Source: Thermus altitudinis (lineage in GTDB: Bacteria > Deinococcota > Deinococci > Deinococcales > Thermaceae). Taken from it: 43,081 nucleotides of DNA. Shown here in pieces: positions 25,588-35,222 of this stretch (position 1 is the first letter of the stretch; the number at the start of each line of letters is the position of its first letter). Below the pieces are notes generated by a model that saw nothing but the letters and a program-made list of their open reading frames with translations, was not told the origin of the DNA and did no database searches. The position numbers and the translations under genes are program-made. The stretch spans positions 1 through 43,081 of the forward strand of contig NZ_JAKTNQ010000020.1 of assembly GCF_022760835.1 (NCBI RefSeq), read 5' to 3'.

Positions 25588-28278
25588 ATGGAGCTCACGC
25601 TGGAAAGCCAAGGCTACCTGGAGGCCCTCTACCAGGCCTATCTGGAGGACCCCCTTTCCCTGCCGGAGGAGTGGCGGCGCTACTTCTCCGCCCTCACCCT
25701 GGAGGAGGCCCGAAGGGAGACCCTGGAGGATGGCCGACGAGCCACGCCTCCTTTAGAGGTGGACCCGGCCTTCCTCCTCCGGGTGGAGCGCCTGGTCCAG
25801 GCCTATCGGGAGCTGGGCCACCTGGCGGCCCGCATGGACCCCTTGGGAAGAGAGCGGCCAAGGCCCAAGGAGCTCACCCTCGAGGCCCATGGCCTTTCCC
25901 CTTCGGACCTTCCCAGGCCCCTTCCCCCAGGGTTCGGGGCGGCCACCCTGGGAAGCCTCTGGGAGAGGCTGGAGGCCATCTACCTGGGCCCGGTGGGCTT
26001 TGAGCTTGCCCACGTGGAACCCGAGGAGCGTGCCTGGCTTCTTTCCCGGATTGAGAACCCTTGGCCCACCCCCCCCAAAGAGGTGCGCCGGCGCATCCTG
26101 GAGCGCCTGATGCAGGCCAGCCTCTTTGAGGCCTTCCTGCAACGCAAGTACCTGGGGGCCAAAACCTTTAGCCTCGAGGGCCTGGAGAGCCTGGTCCCCC
26201 TTCTCCTGGAGGCGGTGGAGGAATCCGCCCGCCACGGGGTTAGGGAGGTGGTCCTGGGCATGGCCCACCGGGGGCGGCTCAACGTCCTGGCCCACGTGGT
26301 GGGCAAACCCCTTGAGCGCATCTTCCGCGAGTTTGAGGAGATCTTCCCCGAAGGCTACTCGGGGGATGTGAAGTACCACCTGGGCTTCTCCAACGACCTC
26401 ACCACCCCCCACGGCAAGGTGCACGTCTCCCTCAACTTCAACCCCAGCCACCTGGAGTTCGTGAACCCCGTGACCCTGGGAAGGCTTCGGGCCAAGCAGG
26501 ACCGCTTCGGGGACCGGGAGCGGAAAAGGGGCCTAGCCATCCTGGTCCACGGGGACTCGGCCTTCATCGGGGAGGGCATCGTCCAGGAAACCCTTAACCT
26601 CTCCCGGCTTCCCGGCTACCGGGTGGGGGGAACCCTCCACATCGTGGCCAACAACCAGCTGGGCTTCACCACCCTGCCCGAGGAGTACACCTCCTGCCGC
26701 TACCCCACGGACATCGCCAAGATGCTGGGGGCCCCTATCTTCCACGTGAACGCCGAGGCCCTGGACGAGCTCTGGTTCGTCCTGGGCCTGGCCTTGGAGT
26801 ACCGCCAGCGCTACGCCAAGGACGTGGTCCTGGACCTGGTGGGCTACCGCCGCCGGGGGCACAACGAAACCGACGAGCCCACCTTTACCCAAGCCCCCAT
26901 GTACGCCCTCATCAGCAGGAAGCCCGAGCCCTGGAAGGTCTATGGGGAAAGGCTTCTCGCCGAAGGGGTGGTGGGGGAAGGGGAGGTTAAGGCCTGGGAA
27001 GAGGTCTATCTGGCCAGGCTGGAGGGCGAGTTCGCCCGGGTCAAGGCGGAGCCAGGCCCCGTGGTGCCCCACGGGCTTTCCGGGATCTGGCAGGGGTACC
27101 TGGGGGGGCCCGATTCCGCGGTGCCCGAGGTGGAAACCGGGGTGTCCAAGGAGGCGCTAAAAGAGCTTCTCCTTCGCCTAAGCACCGTGCCCGAGGGCTT
27201 CCAGGTGCATCCCAAGCTGAAGCGCTTCCTGGAGGCCAGGAGGGAGATGGCCGAGGAGAAACGTCCCCTGGACTGGGCGGCGGCCGAGGCCTTGGCCTTG
27301 GCCTCCGTGGCCGTGGAGGGGCATAGGGTGCGCCTTACGGGCCAGGATGCCCTGAGGGGCACCTTTACCCAGCGCCACGCCGCCCTTTACGACTACGCCA
27401 CCGGCAGCCCCTACATTCCCCTGCAGCACCTGGCCGAGGGCCAGGCGGAGGTGGAGATCCACAACTCCCCCCTCTCCGAGGCCGGGGTCTTGGGCTTTGA
27501 GTACGGGTACAGCCTGGACTACCCCGAGGCCTTGGTCCTATGGGAGGCCCAGTTTGGGGACTTCGTCAACGTGGCCCAGGTCTATGTTGACCAGTTTCTG
27601 GCCAGCGCCGAGGCCAAGTGGAACCGGCTTTCCGGCCTGGTCCTCCTCCTGCCCCATGGCCTCGAGGGCCAAGGCCCCGAGCACTCCTCCGCGCGGCTGG
27701 AGCGCTTCTTGCAGCTGGGGGCCAAGGACAACCTCCAGGTGGCCTACCCCACCACCCCGGCCCAGTTCTTCCACCTCCTCCGCCGCCAGGTGAAGCGCCC
27801 CATCCGCAAGCCCCTTATCGTCCTCACCCCTAAAAGCCTCCTCCGCCACCCCGAGGTGGTCTCCAGCCTGGAGGAGCTTGCCCGGGGGCGTTTCCAGAAG
27901 GTGATCCCGGAAAGGGTCAAGGGGGCGAGGAAGGTCCTTCTCACCTCGGGAAAGGTCTACTACGACCTGGTGCAGAAGCGCAGGGAGGTGGGGGCGGAGG
28001 ACGTGGCCCTCATCCGGTTGGAGCTCCTCTACCCCTTCCCCGAGGCCGAGCTCAAGGAGGCCCTGGGCTTTTACCCAGGGAAAACCCCGGTAGTCTATGT
28101 CCAGGAGGAACCCGTGAACCAGGGGGCCTGGTGGTACCTCTCCGCCCGTTTTTGCGGGGAGATCTACGGCCATCCCTTCAGCGTGGTGGCCCGGCCCGAG
28201 TCCCCAAGCCCCGCGGTGGGTTCCTCCAAGGTGCACAAGCAGGAGCAGGAAGCGCTTCTTGAAGAAGCCTTCAAGTGA
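25588..28278 (+). CDS. odhA: 2-oxoglutarate dehydrogenase E1 component
   Basis: The 896-residue thiamine-diphosphate enzyme of the TCA cycle decarboxylates 2-oxoglutarate and succinylates the E2 lipoyl arm. Visible parts are the N-terminal E2-binding helix ([23 protein letters not shown]), [18 protein letters not shown] near residue 225, the ThDP motif [13 protein letters not shown] ending in VANNQLGF (about 321-360), [17 protein letters not shown]-like sequence near 420, [12 protein letters not shown] near 595 and the C-terminal [11 protein letters not shown]. The start is ATG 25588 behind AGGAGGT. It is the first gene of odhA-odhB-lpd; its stop overlaps the purine-rich odhB ribosome site. 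Confidence 0.97.
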   Translation: MELTLESQGYLEALYQAYLEDPLSLPEEWRRYFSALTLEEARRETLEDGRRATPPLEVDPAFLLRVERLVQAYRELGHLAARMDPLGRERPRPKELTLEAHGLSPSDLPRPLPPGFGAATLGSLWERLEAIYLGPVGFELAHVEPEERAWLLSRIENPWPTPPKEVRRRILERLMQASLFEAFLQRKYLGAKTFSLEGLESLVPLLLEAVEESARHGVREVVLGMAHRGRLNVLAHVVGKPLERIFREFEEIFPEGYSGDVKYHLGFSNDLTTPHGKVHVSLNFNPSHLEFVNPVTLGRLRAKQDRFGDRERKRGLAILVHGDSAFIGEGIVQETLNLSRLPGYRVGGTLHIVANNQLGFTTLPEEYTSCRYPTDIAKMLGAPIFHVNAEALDELWFVLGLALEYRQRYAKDVVLDLVGYRRRGHNETDEPTFTQAPMYALISRKPEPWKVYGERLLAEGVVGEGEVKAWEEVYLARLEGEFARVKAEPGPVVPHGLSGIWQGYLGGPDSAVPEVETGVSKEALKELLLRLSTVPEGFQVHPKLKRFLEARREMAEEKRPLDWAAAEALALASVAVEGHRVRLTGQDALRGTFTQRHAALYDYATGSPYIPLQHLAEGQAEVEIHNSPLSEAGVLGFEYGYSLDYPEALVLWEAQFGDFVNVAQVYVDQFLASAEAKWNRLSGLVLLLPHGLEGQGPEHSSARLERFLQLGAKDNLQVAYPTTPAQFFHLLRRQVKRPIRKPLIVLTPKSLLRHPEVVSSLEELARGRFQKVIPERVKGARKVLLTSGKVYYDLVQKRREVGAEDVALIRLELLYPFPEAELKEALGFYPGKTPVVYVQEEPVNQGAWWYLSARFCGEIYGHPFSVVARPESPSPAVGSSKVHKQEQEALLEEAFK

Positions 28279-28289
28279 GGAGGTGGACG

Positions 28290-29492
28290 GTGCAGGAACT
28301 GAACGTGCCCTCCGTGGGCGAGTCCATTGTGGAAGTGGAGATCGGCGCTTGGCTCAAGAAGGAAGGGGAAAGCTTCGCCCAGGACGAACCCCTGGTGGAG
28401 CTCATCACCGACAAGGCCACCCTGGAGCTACCCGCCCCGTTCCCGGGCACCCTGGTCAAGGTCCTAAAGGGTACCGGGGAGACCGCCAAGGTGGGGGAGG
28501 CCATCGCCCTCCTCGAGGCCCTGGGGGCAGGGGCGGCGGCCCCGGAGCCTCGGCCTGCCACCGCCCCAGAACCCCAAGAACCCCTGGTCATGCCCGCGGC
28601 CGAGCGGGTCCTAAGGGAAGCGGGGGTATCCCCGGGGGAGGTGGTGGGCACGGGCCTGGGCGGACGCGTCCTCAAGGAGGACGTGGAGCGCTACCTGGAG
28701 GAGAGGGCCAGGCAAGCCCCACCCCAGGAGGTGCCCTCCCGGAGGCCTGAGCCCGCACCCCCTCCCGCCCAACCTCCTGCCGATCGGCCCTGGCGGGTGA
28801 GCGAGGCGGTGCCCATGAGCCCCTTGCGCCGCCGTATTGCGGAAAGGCTGCTCATGGTGCGGCAGACCACCGCCATGCTCACCACCTTCAACGAGGCGGA
28901 CATGTCCGCCATCATCGCCTTAAGGAAGGAGCTGGGGGAGGCCTTCCAGAAAAAGCATGGGGTGAAGCTGGGTTTCATGAGCTTCTTCGTGAAGGCGGTG
29001 GTCCAGGCCCTGAAGGAGATCCCCGAGCTCAACGCGGAAATCCGGGATAACGCCATCCTCTACCACCGCTACTACGACATCGGCGTGGCCGTGGGAGGTG
29101 GGGAGGGGCTGGTGGTCCCGGTTCTGCGGGACGCCGACCGGCTTTCCTTCGCGGAGATCGAGCGCCAGATCGCCGACTTCGCCGAGAGGGCCCGCACCAA
29201 GAAGCTGAAGCCCGAGGAGCTCATGGGGGGAACCTTCACCATCACCAACGGCGGGGTCTACGGCTCCCTCAACTCCACCCCCCTCCTCAACCCGCCCCAG
29301 GTGGGCATCCTGGGCATGCACGCCATCCAGGAAAGGCCCGTGGCCCGGGAGGGGCAGGTGGTGGTCCGGCCCATGATGTACCTGGCCCTTTCCTACGACC
29401 ACCGCCTGGTGGACGGCCGGGAGGCGGTCACCTTCCTGAGGCGGGTCAAGGAGCTGGTGGAAAACCCCGTGCGCCTTCTTCTGGAGGTCTAG
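28290..29492 (+). CDS. odhB: 2-oxoglutarate dehydrogenase E2 (dihydrolipoyl succinyltransferase)
   Basis: The 400-residue E2 begins at GTG 28290 ([19 protein letters not shown]). The frame is open from 28275, but GAGGAGG at 28277-28283 sets the ribosome correctly for 28290. There is a lipoyl domain (about 1-76, lipoyl Lys42 in [11 protein letters not shown]), a peripheral-subunit-binding domain (about 95-135; [32 protein letters not shown]), a Pro-rich linker and the catalytic core with [14 protein letters not shown] (His371, Asp375). The [19 protein letters not shown] variant of the lipoyl domain is typical of succinyltransferases. It needs LipA/LipB products. lpd begins 1 nt after its stop. 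Confidence 0.96.
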   Translation: MQELNVPSVGESIVEVEIGAWLKKEGESFAQDEPLVELITDKATLELPAPFPGTLVKVLKGTGETAKVGEAIALLEALGAGAAAPEPRPATAPEPQEPLVMPAAERVLREAGVSPGEVVGTGLGGRVLKEDVERYLEERARQAPPQEVPSRRPEPAPPPAQPPADRPWRVSEAVPMSPLRRRIAERLLMVRQTTAMLTTFNEADMSAIIALRKELGEAFQKKHGVKLGFMSFFVKAVVQALKEIPELNAEIRDNAILYHRYYDIGVAVGGGEGLVVPVLRDADRLSFAEIERQIADFAERARTKKLKPEELMGGTFTITNGGVYGSLNSTPLLNPPQVGILGMHAIQERPVAREGQVVVRPMMYLALSYDHRLVDGREAVTFLRRVKELVENPVRLLLEV

Positions 29493-29493
29493 C

Positions 29494-30867
29494 ATGGCCA
29501 CCTACGACCTGTTGGTCATCGGGGCGGGGCCTGGGGGGTATGTGGCCGCCATCCGGGCCGCCCAGCTGGGGATGAAGGTGGGGGTGGTGGAGAAGGAGAA
29601 GGCCCTGGGGGGCACCTGCCTGAGGGTGGGGTGCATCCCTTCCAAGGCCCTCCTGGAGACCACGGAACGCATCTACGAGGTGAAAAAGGGCCTCATCGGG
29701 GCCAGGGTGCAGGGCCTCGAGGTGGACCTCCCAGCCCTTCTGGCCCACAAGGACCAGGTGGTGCAGGCCAACACCCAAGGGATTGCGTTCCTCTTCAAGA
29801 AAAACGGCATCGCCCGCCATCTGGGAAGGGCCCGCTTCCTTTCGGATCGCAAGGTCCTGGTGGAGGAAACGAAGGAGGAGCTATCCGCCCGCTACCTCCT
29901 CATCGCCACGGGGAGCGCTCCCCTCATCCCCCCCTGGGCGGAGGTGGATGGGGAGCGGGTGGTGACCTCCACCGAGGCCCTGGCCTTCCCCGAGGTGCCG
30001 GGCCGCCTCATCGTGGTGGGGGGTGGGGTGATCGGCCTGGAGCTTGGGGTGGTCTGGCACCGCCTGGGGGCCGAGGTGACGGTCCTGGAGTACCTGGACC
30101 GCATCCTCTCCACCATGGACGCCGAGGTCTCCCGGGCGGCGGAGAGGATCTTCCGGAAGCAGGGGCTGGATATCCGCACCGGGGTGAAGGTGAAGGCGGT
30201 GCGCCCTGAGGGGAAGGGGGCCCGGGTGGAGCTTAGTGGGGGGGAGGTCCTGGAGGCGGACCGGGTGCTCCTCGCCGTGGGCCGCAGGCCCTACACCGAG
30301 GGCCTGGACCTGGAAAGGGCAGGCCTCGCCACCGACGAGAAGGGCCGGATCCCCGTGGACCAGCACCTGAGGACCGCTGTCCCCCACATCTACGCCGTTG
30401 GGGACGTGGTGCGGGGGCCCATGCTGGCCCACAAGGCCAGCGAGGAGGGGATGGCCGCGGTGGAGCACATGGCGAAGGGTTTTGCCCACCTGGACTACCA
30501 GGCCATCCCCAGCGTGGTCTACACCCACCCGGAGGTGGCGGGGGTGGGGTACACGGAGGAGGAGCTTAAGGCCCAAGGGGTCCCCTACAAGGTGGGCCGT
30601 TTCCCCTATTCCGCCTCGGGCCGGGCCCGGGCCATGGGGGAGACGGAGGGGTTGGTCAAGGTCCTGGCCCACGCCAAGACCGACCGCATCCTGGGGGTGC
30701 ATGGGATCGGGGCCCGGGTGGGGGACGTTTTGGCCGAGGCCGCCCTGGCCATCTTCTTCAAGGCCAGCGCCGAGGACCTGGGCCGGGCTCCCCACGCCCA
30801 CCCCTCCCTTTCCGAGATCCTCAAGGAGGCCGCCTTGGCCGCTTGGGAGAAGCCCATCCACCTTTAA
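29494..30867 (+). CDS. lpd: Dihydrolipoyl dehydrogenase, E3 of the 2-oxoglutarate complex
   Basis: The 457-residue FAD disulfide oxidoreductase has VIGAGPGGYVAAIRAAQLG (FAD), the redox pair GGTCLRVGCIPSKAL (Cys42 and Cys47), VVGGGVIGLELG (NAD), YAVGDVVRGPMLAHKA, and HAHPSLSE with active-site His436 and Glu441. It is a paralogue of the E3 at 7437-8831, and the variable residue after the first Cys pair (RVGC versus NVGC) tells them apart. The ATG at 29494 is 1 nt after the odhB stop. A strong bidirectional terminator follows 14 nt after its stop, closing the odh operon. Confidence 0.97.
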   Translation: MATYDLLVIGAGPGGYVAAIRAAQLGMKVGVVEKEKALGGTCLRVGCIPSKALLETTERIYEVKKGLIGARVQGLEVDLPALLAHKDQVVQANTQGIAFLFKKNGIARHLGRARFLSDRKVLVEETKEELSARYLLIATGSAPLIPPWAEVDGERVVTSTEALAFPEVPGRLIVVGGGVIGLELGVVWHRLGAEVTVLEYLDRILSTMDAEVSRAAERIFRKQGLDIRTGVKVKAVRPEGKGARVELSGGEVLEADRVLLAVGRRPYTEGLDLERAGLATDEKGRIPVDQHLRTAVPHIYAVGDVVRGPMLAHKASEEGMAAVEHMAKGFAHLDYQAIPSVVYTHPEVAGVGYTEEELKAQGVPYKVGRFPYSASGRARAMGETEGLVKVLAHAKTDRILGVHGIGARVGDVLAEAALAIFFKASAEDLGRAPHAHPSLSEILKEAALAAWEKPIHL

Positions 30868-30875
30868 ATACCTTA

Positions 30876-30918
30876 CAAAAGGACTCCCGGCTAGGCCGTG
30901 CCCAGCCGGGAGTCTTCT
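30876..30918. terminator. Bidirectional terminator between lpd and the protease gene
   Basis: A perfect 11-bp stem, GACTCCCGGCT (30882-30892) with AGCCGGGAGTC (30904-30914), has an 11-nt loop. It is flanked by TTCT on the right and by CAAAAGG on the left, which reads CCTTTTG on the minus strand, so it can end both the odh operon and the convergent lipoprotein operon. Confidence 0.88.
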
Positions 30919-30925
30919 GCTGGTC

Positions 30926-32992
30926 TTAGTTGGTTTTGGTTAGCTCAAGGCGGTACTTGTTGAAGGGGCTGTCGTCGGCGGCGGTGGGACTGGAGGCGAT
31001 GGTGTAACTGGTCACCACCAGGTAATACGTACCCGTGACAGTCAGGGTGAGGCTAATCTCCGAATCTGTAATTTGCCCGGGTACCATGTCGTCGTTCTCG
31101 GCTAGCACGTTGCCGTTCGCATCCAGAAGGTAGAGATAGGAGTCTAGGGTGCCACCGATGCTGGATTTGGCGTAGACTCGGGCCCGGATTGCATCCCCGG
31201 CACTGCCGGAGAAGGCGAAATAGTCGAAGTCGCGAGGTTGGCCAAAGATGTAGGCCAGTTGGGTAAGGGTGCCATAGGTGAGGGGTTGGGCTTGGGCCAG
31301 GTTATCGTTGGGCTCGTAGGGGTCATGAGGGTTCAGGTTTACCTCGGAAGCGTTCAGGCGCACCAACTTAAAGTCGGGGTTGCCGGGAGAGGAGCCTGGA
31401 GTAGCCACCAGGGTGCCCACAAAGGTACCCCGCTCCTCGGGTAGACCGCCGGTAAGGGATAGGTCAGCTCCGGCCACATAGATGTCGTACTCGCCGGGGG
31501 CAATCTCGTAGAACCAGGCTTCCCCGCTCATGTCGGTGCGGGCCCAGTAAACTGGGGTTGGGTCGGTGGAGTCTCCTGCCCTTAAGCCCTTGCCCCGGAG
31601 CATCACGTCGGCGAACAGGCCTGGGAAGAGGCCATTTTCATTGAAGTACTCCACTTTGATTTTGACCACAGAGCCAGGTGCTGGTAATGCGGTACAACCC
31701 TGGCTAAGGAGGTTTGCCAAGTTCCCAACATTGAGATGCCCCCACCCTTTTTCTCGGGAGAAGCTCCGCTCCCAGGTGGTAGTTTCCAGGGCTCGGCGCA
31801 CTTGGTAGGGGGTGGCACCGGGGCAGGCAGCTTTGACCAAGGCAGCGGCGGCAGCGGTGTAAGGACCAGAGAAGGAGGTGCCGGAGATCAAGCCGTACCC
31901 CCCACCGAGCCAGGTGGGATTGGCCAAAAGCACGTCCAAGCCGGGCGCAGCGCTAGAAATGTGGCGGCCAAAGGTGGAGAAAGCCGTTTTGTTGCGATTG
32001 CCATCGGCTGCGGCGGATGCGATGATGCCCGGGTAGCCAGCCGGGGTACGCACCTCATCCTTGTAGGAATTGCCAGCGCTGGCCACCACTACCACGCCGT
32101 TGGCGAGGGCATAGTCAAAGGCTTCCTTGACCAGGTTCCCGTAGCCCAAACCGCCCCAGGAGTTGTTGAGCACCTGGGCGCCGTTGTTCACCGCCCACAC
32201 GATGCCCCGAGCCACGTAAAAGTCGCCCACATAATTGGGTTGGAAGATGGCCACAGGAAGGAACTTGGTTTTAGGGGCTAACCCAGCGATACCCCGGCCA
32301 TCCTTGGCGGCGCTCACAGCGGAGGCTACAAAAGTTCCATGGGAGAGGTTGGGGTTATTGTTGATGAAGCTAAGCCAGCCGTTGGGGTCGGTGTAGGTGG
32401 TGTTGGTAACCGGGTCATAGGCTTTGCCAGCCCAGTTTTGGGCTAGGTCGGGGTGGGTTACATCGGCGGGGTCGTCGATGATGGCCACCACCACACCCTC
32501 GCCTTCAAAGCCAAGGTCCCAAGCAGCCTTGGCGTTCAGGTGCCGTGGATCCAGGGCGTATTGCGGTAGCTCGTCCAGGATTTGATCGCTGGGATTTCCC
32601 AGGGTCTGGAGGGCCTCGTTACGGTGGCGGGGTTGCTCTACGGGGTCCTCGCTGGGAGGAAGGATTTGGGCGAGGTGAGGCTCAGCATAGCGTATTCCGG
32701 GCAAGCCCTTAAGGGTCCGGCTGGCTTTTACCGCATTTCCCTTCACCTGAAGAAGCGCCGCCCGAAGCTCTGGAATCCTGGCGATCTCTACGGCCCCCAG
32801 TTTCCCAATGGCTTCTTGTAGAGCCGCCTCGTCTTGATAACCCACCACTACCTGGCCCTGGAAGTGGCGAACCCCTTCGGTGGTGACGGTAATCCCAGCG
32901 CTAATGGGCTGGTGGGTCTGGGCCGGCGGCTGGGAGCAGGCTGCCAGCAGGATGGCCAGGCCAATAAGGCTGATCAAGCGGTATCTTTTCAT
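30926..32992 (-). CDS. Subtilisin-like serine protease (S8), lipoprotein with C-terminal PPC domain
   Basis: The 688-residue exported protease has a lipoprotein signal peptide (LIGLAILLAAC, lipid-modified Cys19), an inhibitor-I9-like propeptide (about 45-108; GQVVVGYQDEAAL) and a peptidase S8 domain (about 150-420) with Asp173 (AIIDDPADVTHPDL), His218 (SHGTFVAS), Asn308 (ASAGNS) and Ser373 (SGTSFSGP). A linker with an Ig- or Cna-B-like part (about 440-560) and a pre-peptidase C-terminal domain (about 570-680; YFAFSGSAGDAIRARVY) follow. The triad is intact. It starts 9 nt after the upstream lipoprotein gene, behind AAGGAGG, and shares its lower-GC codon use. It is probably anchored outside the cytoplasmic membrane. 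Confidence 0.93.
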   Translation of the reverse strand: MKRYRLISLIGLAILLAACSQPPAQTHQPISAGITVTTEGVRHFQGQVVVGYQDEAALQEAIGKLGAVEIARIPELRAALLQVKGNAVKASRTLKGLPGIRYAEPHLAQILPPSEDPVEQPRHRNEALQTLGNPSDQILDELPQYALDPRHLNAKAAWDLGFEGEGVVVAIIDDPADVTHPDLAQNWAGKAYDPVTNTTYTDPNGWLSFINNNPNLSHGTFVASAVSAAKDGRGIAGLAPKTKFLPVAIFQPNYVGDFYVARGIVWAVNNGAQVLNNSWGGLGYGNLVKEAFDYALANGVVVVASAGNSYKDEVRTPAGYPGIIASAAADGNRNKTAFSTFGRHISSAAPGLDVLLANPTWLGGGYGLISGTSFSGPYTAAAAALVKAACPGATPYQVRRALETTTWERSFSREKGWGHLNVGNLANLLSQGCTALPAPGSVVKIKVEYFNENGLFPGLFADVMLRGKGLRAGDSTDPTPVYWARTDMSGEAWFYEIAPGEYDIYVAGADLSLTGGLPEERGTFVGTLVATPGSSPGNPDFKLVRLNASEVNLNPHDPYEPNDNLAQAQPLTYGTLTQLAYIFGQPRDFDYFAFSGSAGDAIRARVYAKSSIGGTLDSYLYLLDANGNVLAENDDMVPGQITDSEISLTLTVTGTYYLVVTSYTIASSPTAADDSPFNKYRLELTKTN

Positions 32993-33001
32993 CTTCCCTC
33001 C

Positions 33002-35032
33002 TTATTGCCCTGTGGTGAAGTCAAAGACCTGGGTACCGGGACGGGTGATGCGGATGAAGGAGGTGGAGCTGGGCCAGGTCTGGACGCTATAGGCCGAAAT
33101 GCGGTAGCCCTCTTGAGGGTTGTACTTGTAAGCGTAGCTCACGTAAAGCTGCCAGGCATAGGTGCGGAGGGTTTGGAGTTGAGGAAGCTGGGCGAAACCG
33201 TCAAAGTTGTAGGGCACGGTGAAGGTTCCTTGGGAAACGTTTACCGGCACGACATTCGGCCTCGTGGGATTCAGTAGTCCGGCGGTGTCGGTGAAAACCA
33301 CCAGGTCCTCTACCCCTGGATGGAAGCCGTACACCACAGCCTCCCCGTCAGGGATGCCGTTATCCTGGGTGCCAAACTCCACCATAAGGCTGTACCCAGC
33401 CAGGGTTTGCCAGGCTACACTGTCCCCGGTGAGGGTATCCCAAAGGACCAGGTTGTAGGCAGCGCCGTCGGCTCCTATGCTCAGCTGGGGATGGCCGATG
33501 GTGAAGTCGGGGGTCAGGGAAACCCCTGTGCTTTCGTCTGGTGGGCTAAGGAGCGGGGCAAAAAAGGGAGGCAAGGGTGTGGTGGAGCTGGCCACGCTTT
33601 CCGCGCGGTTGGCCCCACGAGCCACCACGCGATAGTGGTAGGTCTGGCCAGGGGTGAGGTCAGGAGAGGCGTCGCGGAAATAGAAGGGTCGGTTAAAAGG
33701 ATTGGTGGGGCAGCTACTGCTTCGGGCACCGCCCACGGTTCCTACCCGCATCCAGTTAGTACCGTCGGTGGAGCGCTCAATATCAAAGGCAAAGGGAACA
33801 GCCGTGGCCGTGTAGCACCAGCGCACCTCCACGTAGAGGTTGCTCCCCGCTGGCACTGCTTGGGGGTCAAGGGTGAGCTCACCCGTTTCTGCTTTGCCTT
33901 TAGCCAAGGGAACGGTTAACCTGGCCGGGGCTTTGAGGTCGTAGAACCCTACTGCCTGGGTCAAGGTAATGGCGGTGGCGGCCACTCCCGTTGGGGTACT
34001 CACGGTGTTGTTTTGGCTGGAGGCCGTGTTTATGAAGGTAATGGGGATGAGGTAATGGCTCCGGTTCTCGTTGAAGTCGTAGGCCACCACTTCCAGGTAT
34101 ACGGTTTCTCCCGTCTGGCTACCAAAACCCGCCACGTTGCTCCCAGCAAGCGACTGGTTGCCCGTATCCTCGGTATCCGTGAAGATGCGGCGGGTCCAGG
34201 TAGGGCTATTGACCACAAAGGCTGATCCTGGCGTACGGCCCAAGGCTACGTAGATGTAACGCATGGGGCGGACATAGTCCTTGGTGGTGTCTACTTGGAC
34301 GCGGAAGGGGATGGTATTGGTAAAGGTCTCCCCCTCTATGGGCTGGGTGCCGTCCTGGGTGATGACGAGGGTTGGCGGGGTGGTGCTGGCCGAGGTGTCA
34401 AAGGCCCGCCTTTGGATGAGGGTGACCGAGGGCATCTCGGGTACTCGGATCCCCTCTAAGGCGCTACCGGCCATCCCGGGCTTCTGGGCCTCGAGGCGGT
34501 ACACTCCTGGTGGCAAGGTATCAAAGGTAAAAGACCCATCCGCACCCGACTGGGTGGTGGCTACCAAGTTGCCCTCTTTGTAAAGCTTCAACGTACTTCC
34601 GGCCACTGGGCCACCGGCATACTCGCTCACTAGGGTGCCCGATAGGGTGTGAATGGCTTGGGGATTGTAGGTGATGGAAACCGTCTTTGTGCCTTTGTTG
34701 CCACTGGGATCGTAGGCGTTTACGGTGATGGTGTTCTGCCCTTCTTGCAGCGTAACTGAGAACTGGAAGTCAACCCTTGGTGCCGGGGTGATGTTCAAAG
34801 CCTGCTCGCTACCCCCGTTAATCTGATAGGTTATCCGGGCTACCCGAATGTTGTCCTGGGCGTTGCCCTGGACAGTCACTAGGGATGCGTTAACTGTGGT
34901 TCCATCCTGAGGTTGGGATATGGTAACTGTAGGGCGGAGCGTGTCCTGGGGAGTGCACGCTGAAAGGCCGAGCAAAAGGGTTAGCAACAGCAAGCCTACG
35001 TTTTTCAACAGCTGGTTTCTCCATAGCCTCAT
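33002..35032 (-). CDS. Surface lipoprotein with Ig-like, regulatory-like and fibronectin III-like domains
   Basis: The 676-residue lipoprotein has a signal peptide (LLLLTLLLGLSAC, Cys26). Next come a bacterial Ig-like domain (about 32-130; PTVTISQPQDGTTVNASLVTV and TVNAYDPSGNKGTKTVSITY), a carboxypeptidase-regulatory or Cna-B-like domain (about 135-205; SGTLVSEYAGGPVAGSTLKLY and GSFTFDTLPPGVYRLEA), a longer unassigned beta-rich region, and a fibronectin III-like segment (about 400-490; YVEVRWCYTATAVPFAFDIERSTDGTNWMRV). No enzyme motif is seen, so binding or adhesion is likely. It begins at ATG 35032 behind TAGGAGGTGA and heads a two-gene operon with the protease. Codon use is less GC-biased than in neighbouring genes. 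Confidence 0.85.
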   Translation of the reverse strand: MRLWRNQLLKNVGLLLLTLLLGLSACTPQDTLRPTVTISQPQDGTTVNASLVTVQGNAQDNIRVARITYQINGGSEQALNITPAPRVDFQFSVTLQEGQNTITVNAYDPSGNKGTKTVSITYNPQAIHTLSGTLVSEYAGGPVAGSTLKLYKEGNLVATTQSGADGSFTFDTLPPGVYRLEAQKPGMAGSALEGIRVPEMPSVTLIQRRAFDTSASTTPPTLVITQDGTQPIEGETFTNTIPFRVQVDTTKDYVRPMRYIYVALGRTPGSAFVVNSPTWTRRIFTDTEDTGNQSLAGSNVAGFGSQTGETVYLEVVAYDFNENRSHYLIPITFINTASSQNNTVSTPTGVAATAITLTQAVGFYDLKAPARLTVPLAKGKAETGELTLDPQAVPAGSNLYVEVRWCYTATAVPFAFDIERSTDGTNWMRVGTVGGARSSSCPTNPFNRPFYFRDASPDLTPGQTYHYRVVARGANRAESVASSTTPLPPFFAPLLSPPDESTGVSLTPDFTIGHPQLSIGADGAAYNLVLWDTLTGDSVAWQTLAGYSLMVEFGTQDNGIPDGEAVVYGFHPGVEDLVVFTDTAGLLNPTRPNVVPVNVSQGTFTVPYNFDGFAQLPQLQTLRTYAWQLYVSYAYKYNPQEGYRISAYSVQTWPSSTSFIRITRPGTQVFDFTTGQ

Positions 35033-35129
35033 GCGTCACCTCCTATTACAGATATCCTCGGTGCCAAAGGTGCCCATAGGGGTAAGCTAGCTTCTCCCTA
35101 TCCTTTCCTCCTCCTTTCTTCCGAGAAGG

Positions 35130-35158
35130 AGTCTATCTCGGGGCCACGGTTTAGTCAA
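35130..35158 (-). promoter_or_regulatory. Promoter of the lipoprotein/protease operon
   Basis: On the minus strand TTGACT (35158-35153) and TAGACT (35135-35130) are separated by exactly 17 bp, the best sigma70-type match on this strand. The transcript would have a leader of about 90 nt ending in the strong ribosome site TAGGAGGTGA. Confidence 0.7.
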
Positions 35159-35170
35159 CCTACACCCGTT

Positions 35171-35208
35171 TTGTCGTGTATACTTATGCATACCCCCTCG
35201 AGGGGGTA
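35171..35208 (+). promoter_or_regulatory. argG control region: ARG-box-like site and an 18-bp perfect palindrome
   Basis: The argG upstream region has TATACT (35179-35184) as probable -10, inside TGTATACTTATGCATA (35178-35193), which resembles an ArgR operator (two AT-rich half sites around TGNATA). It runs into a perfect palindrome, TACCCCCTCGAGGGGGTA (35191-35208), that contains CCTCGAGG. With this -10, transcription would start at about the first base of the palindrome, so it would be the 5' end of the mRNA. ArgR binding is inferred, not shown. Confidence 0.45.
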
Positions 35209-35222
35209 GACTAGGGGTTGGC

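Noticed and set aside
29881-30861. 326-codon minus-strand frame opposite lpd
   Set aside because: Low-complexity Gly/His/Pro-rich translation; a shadow of a clear dihydrolipoyl dehydrogenase gene.
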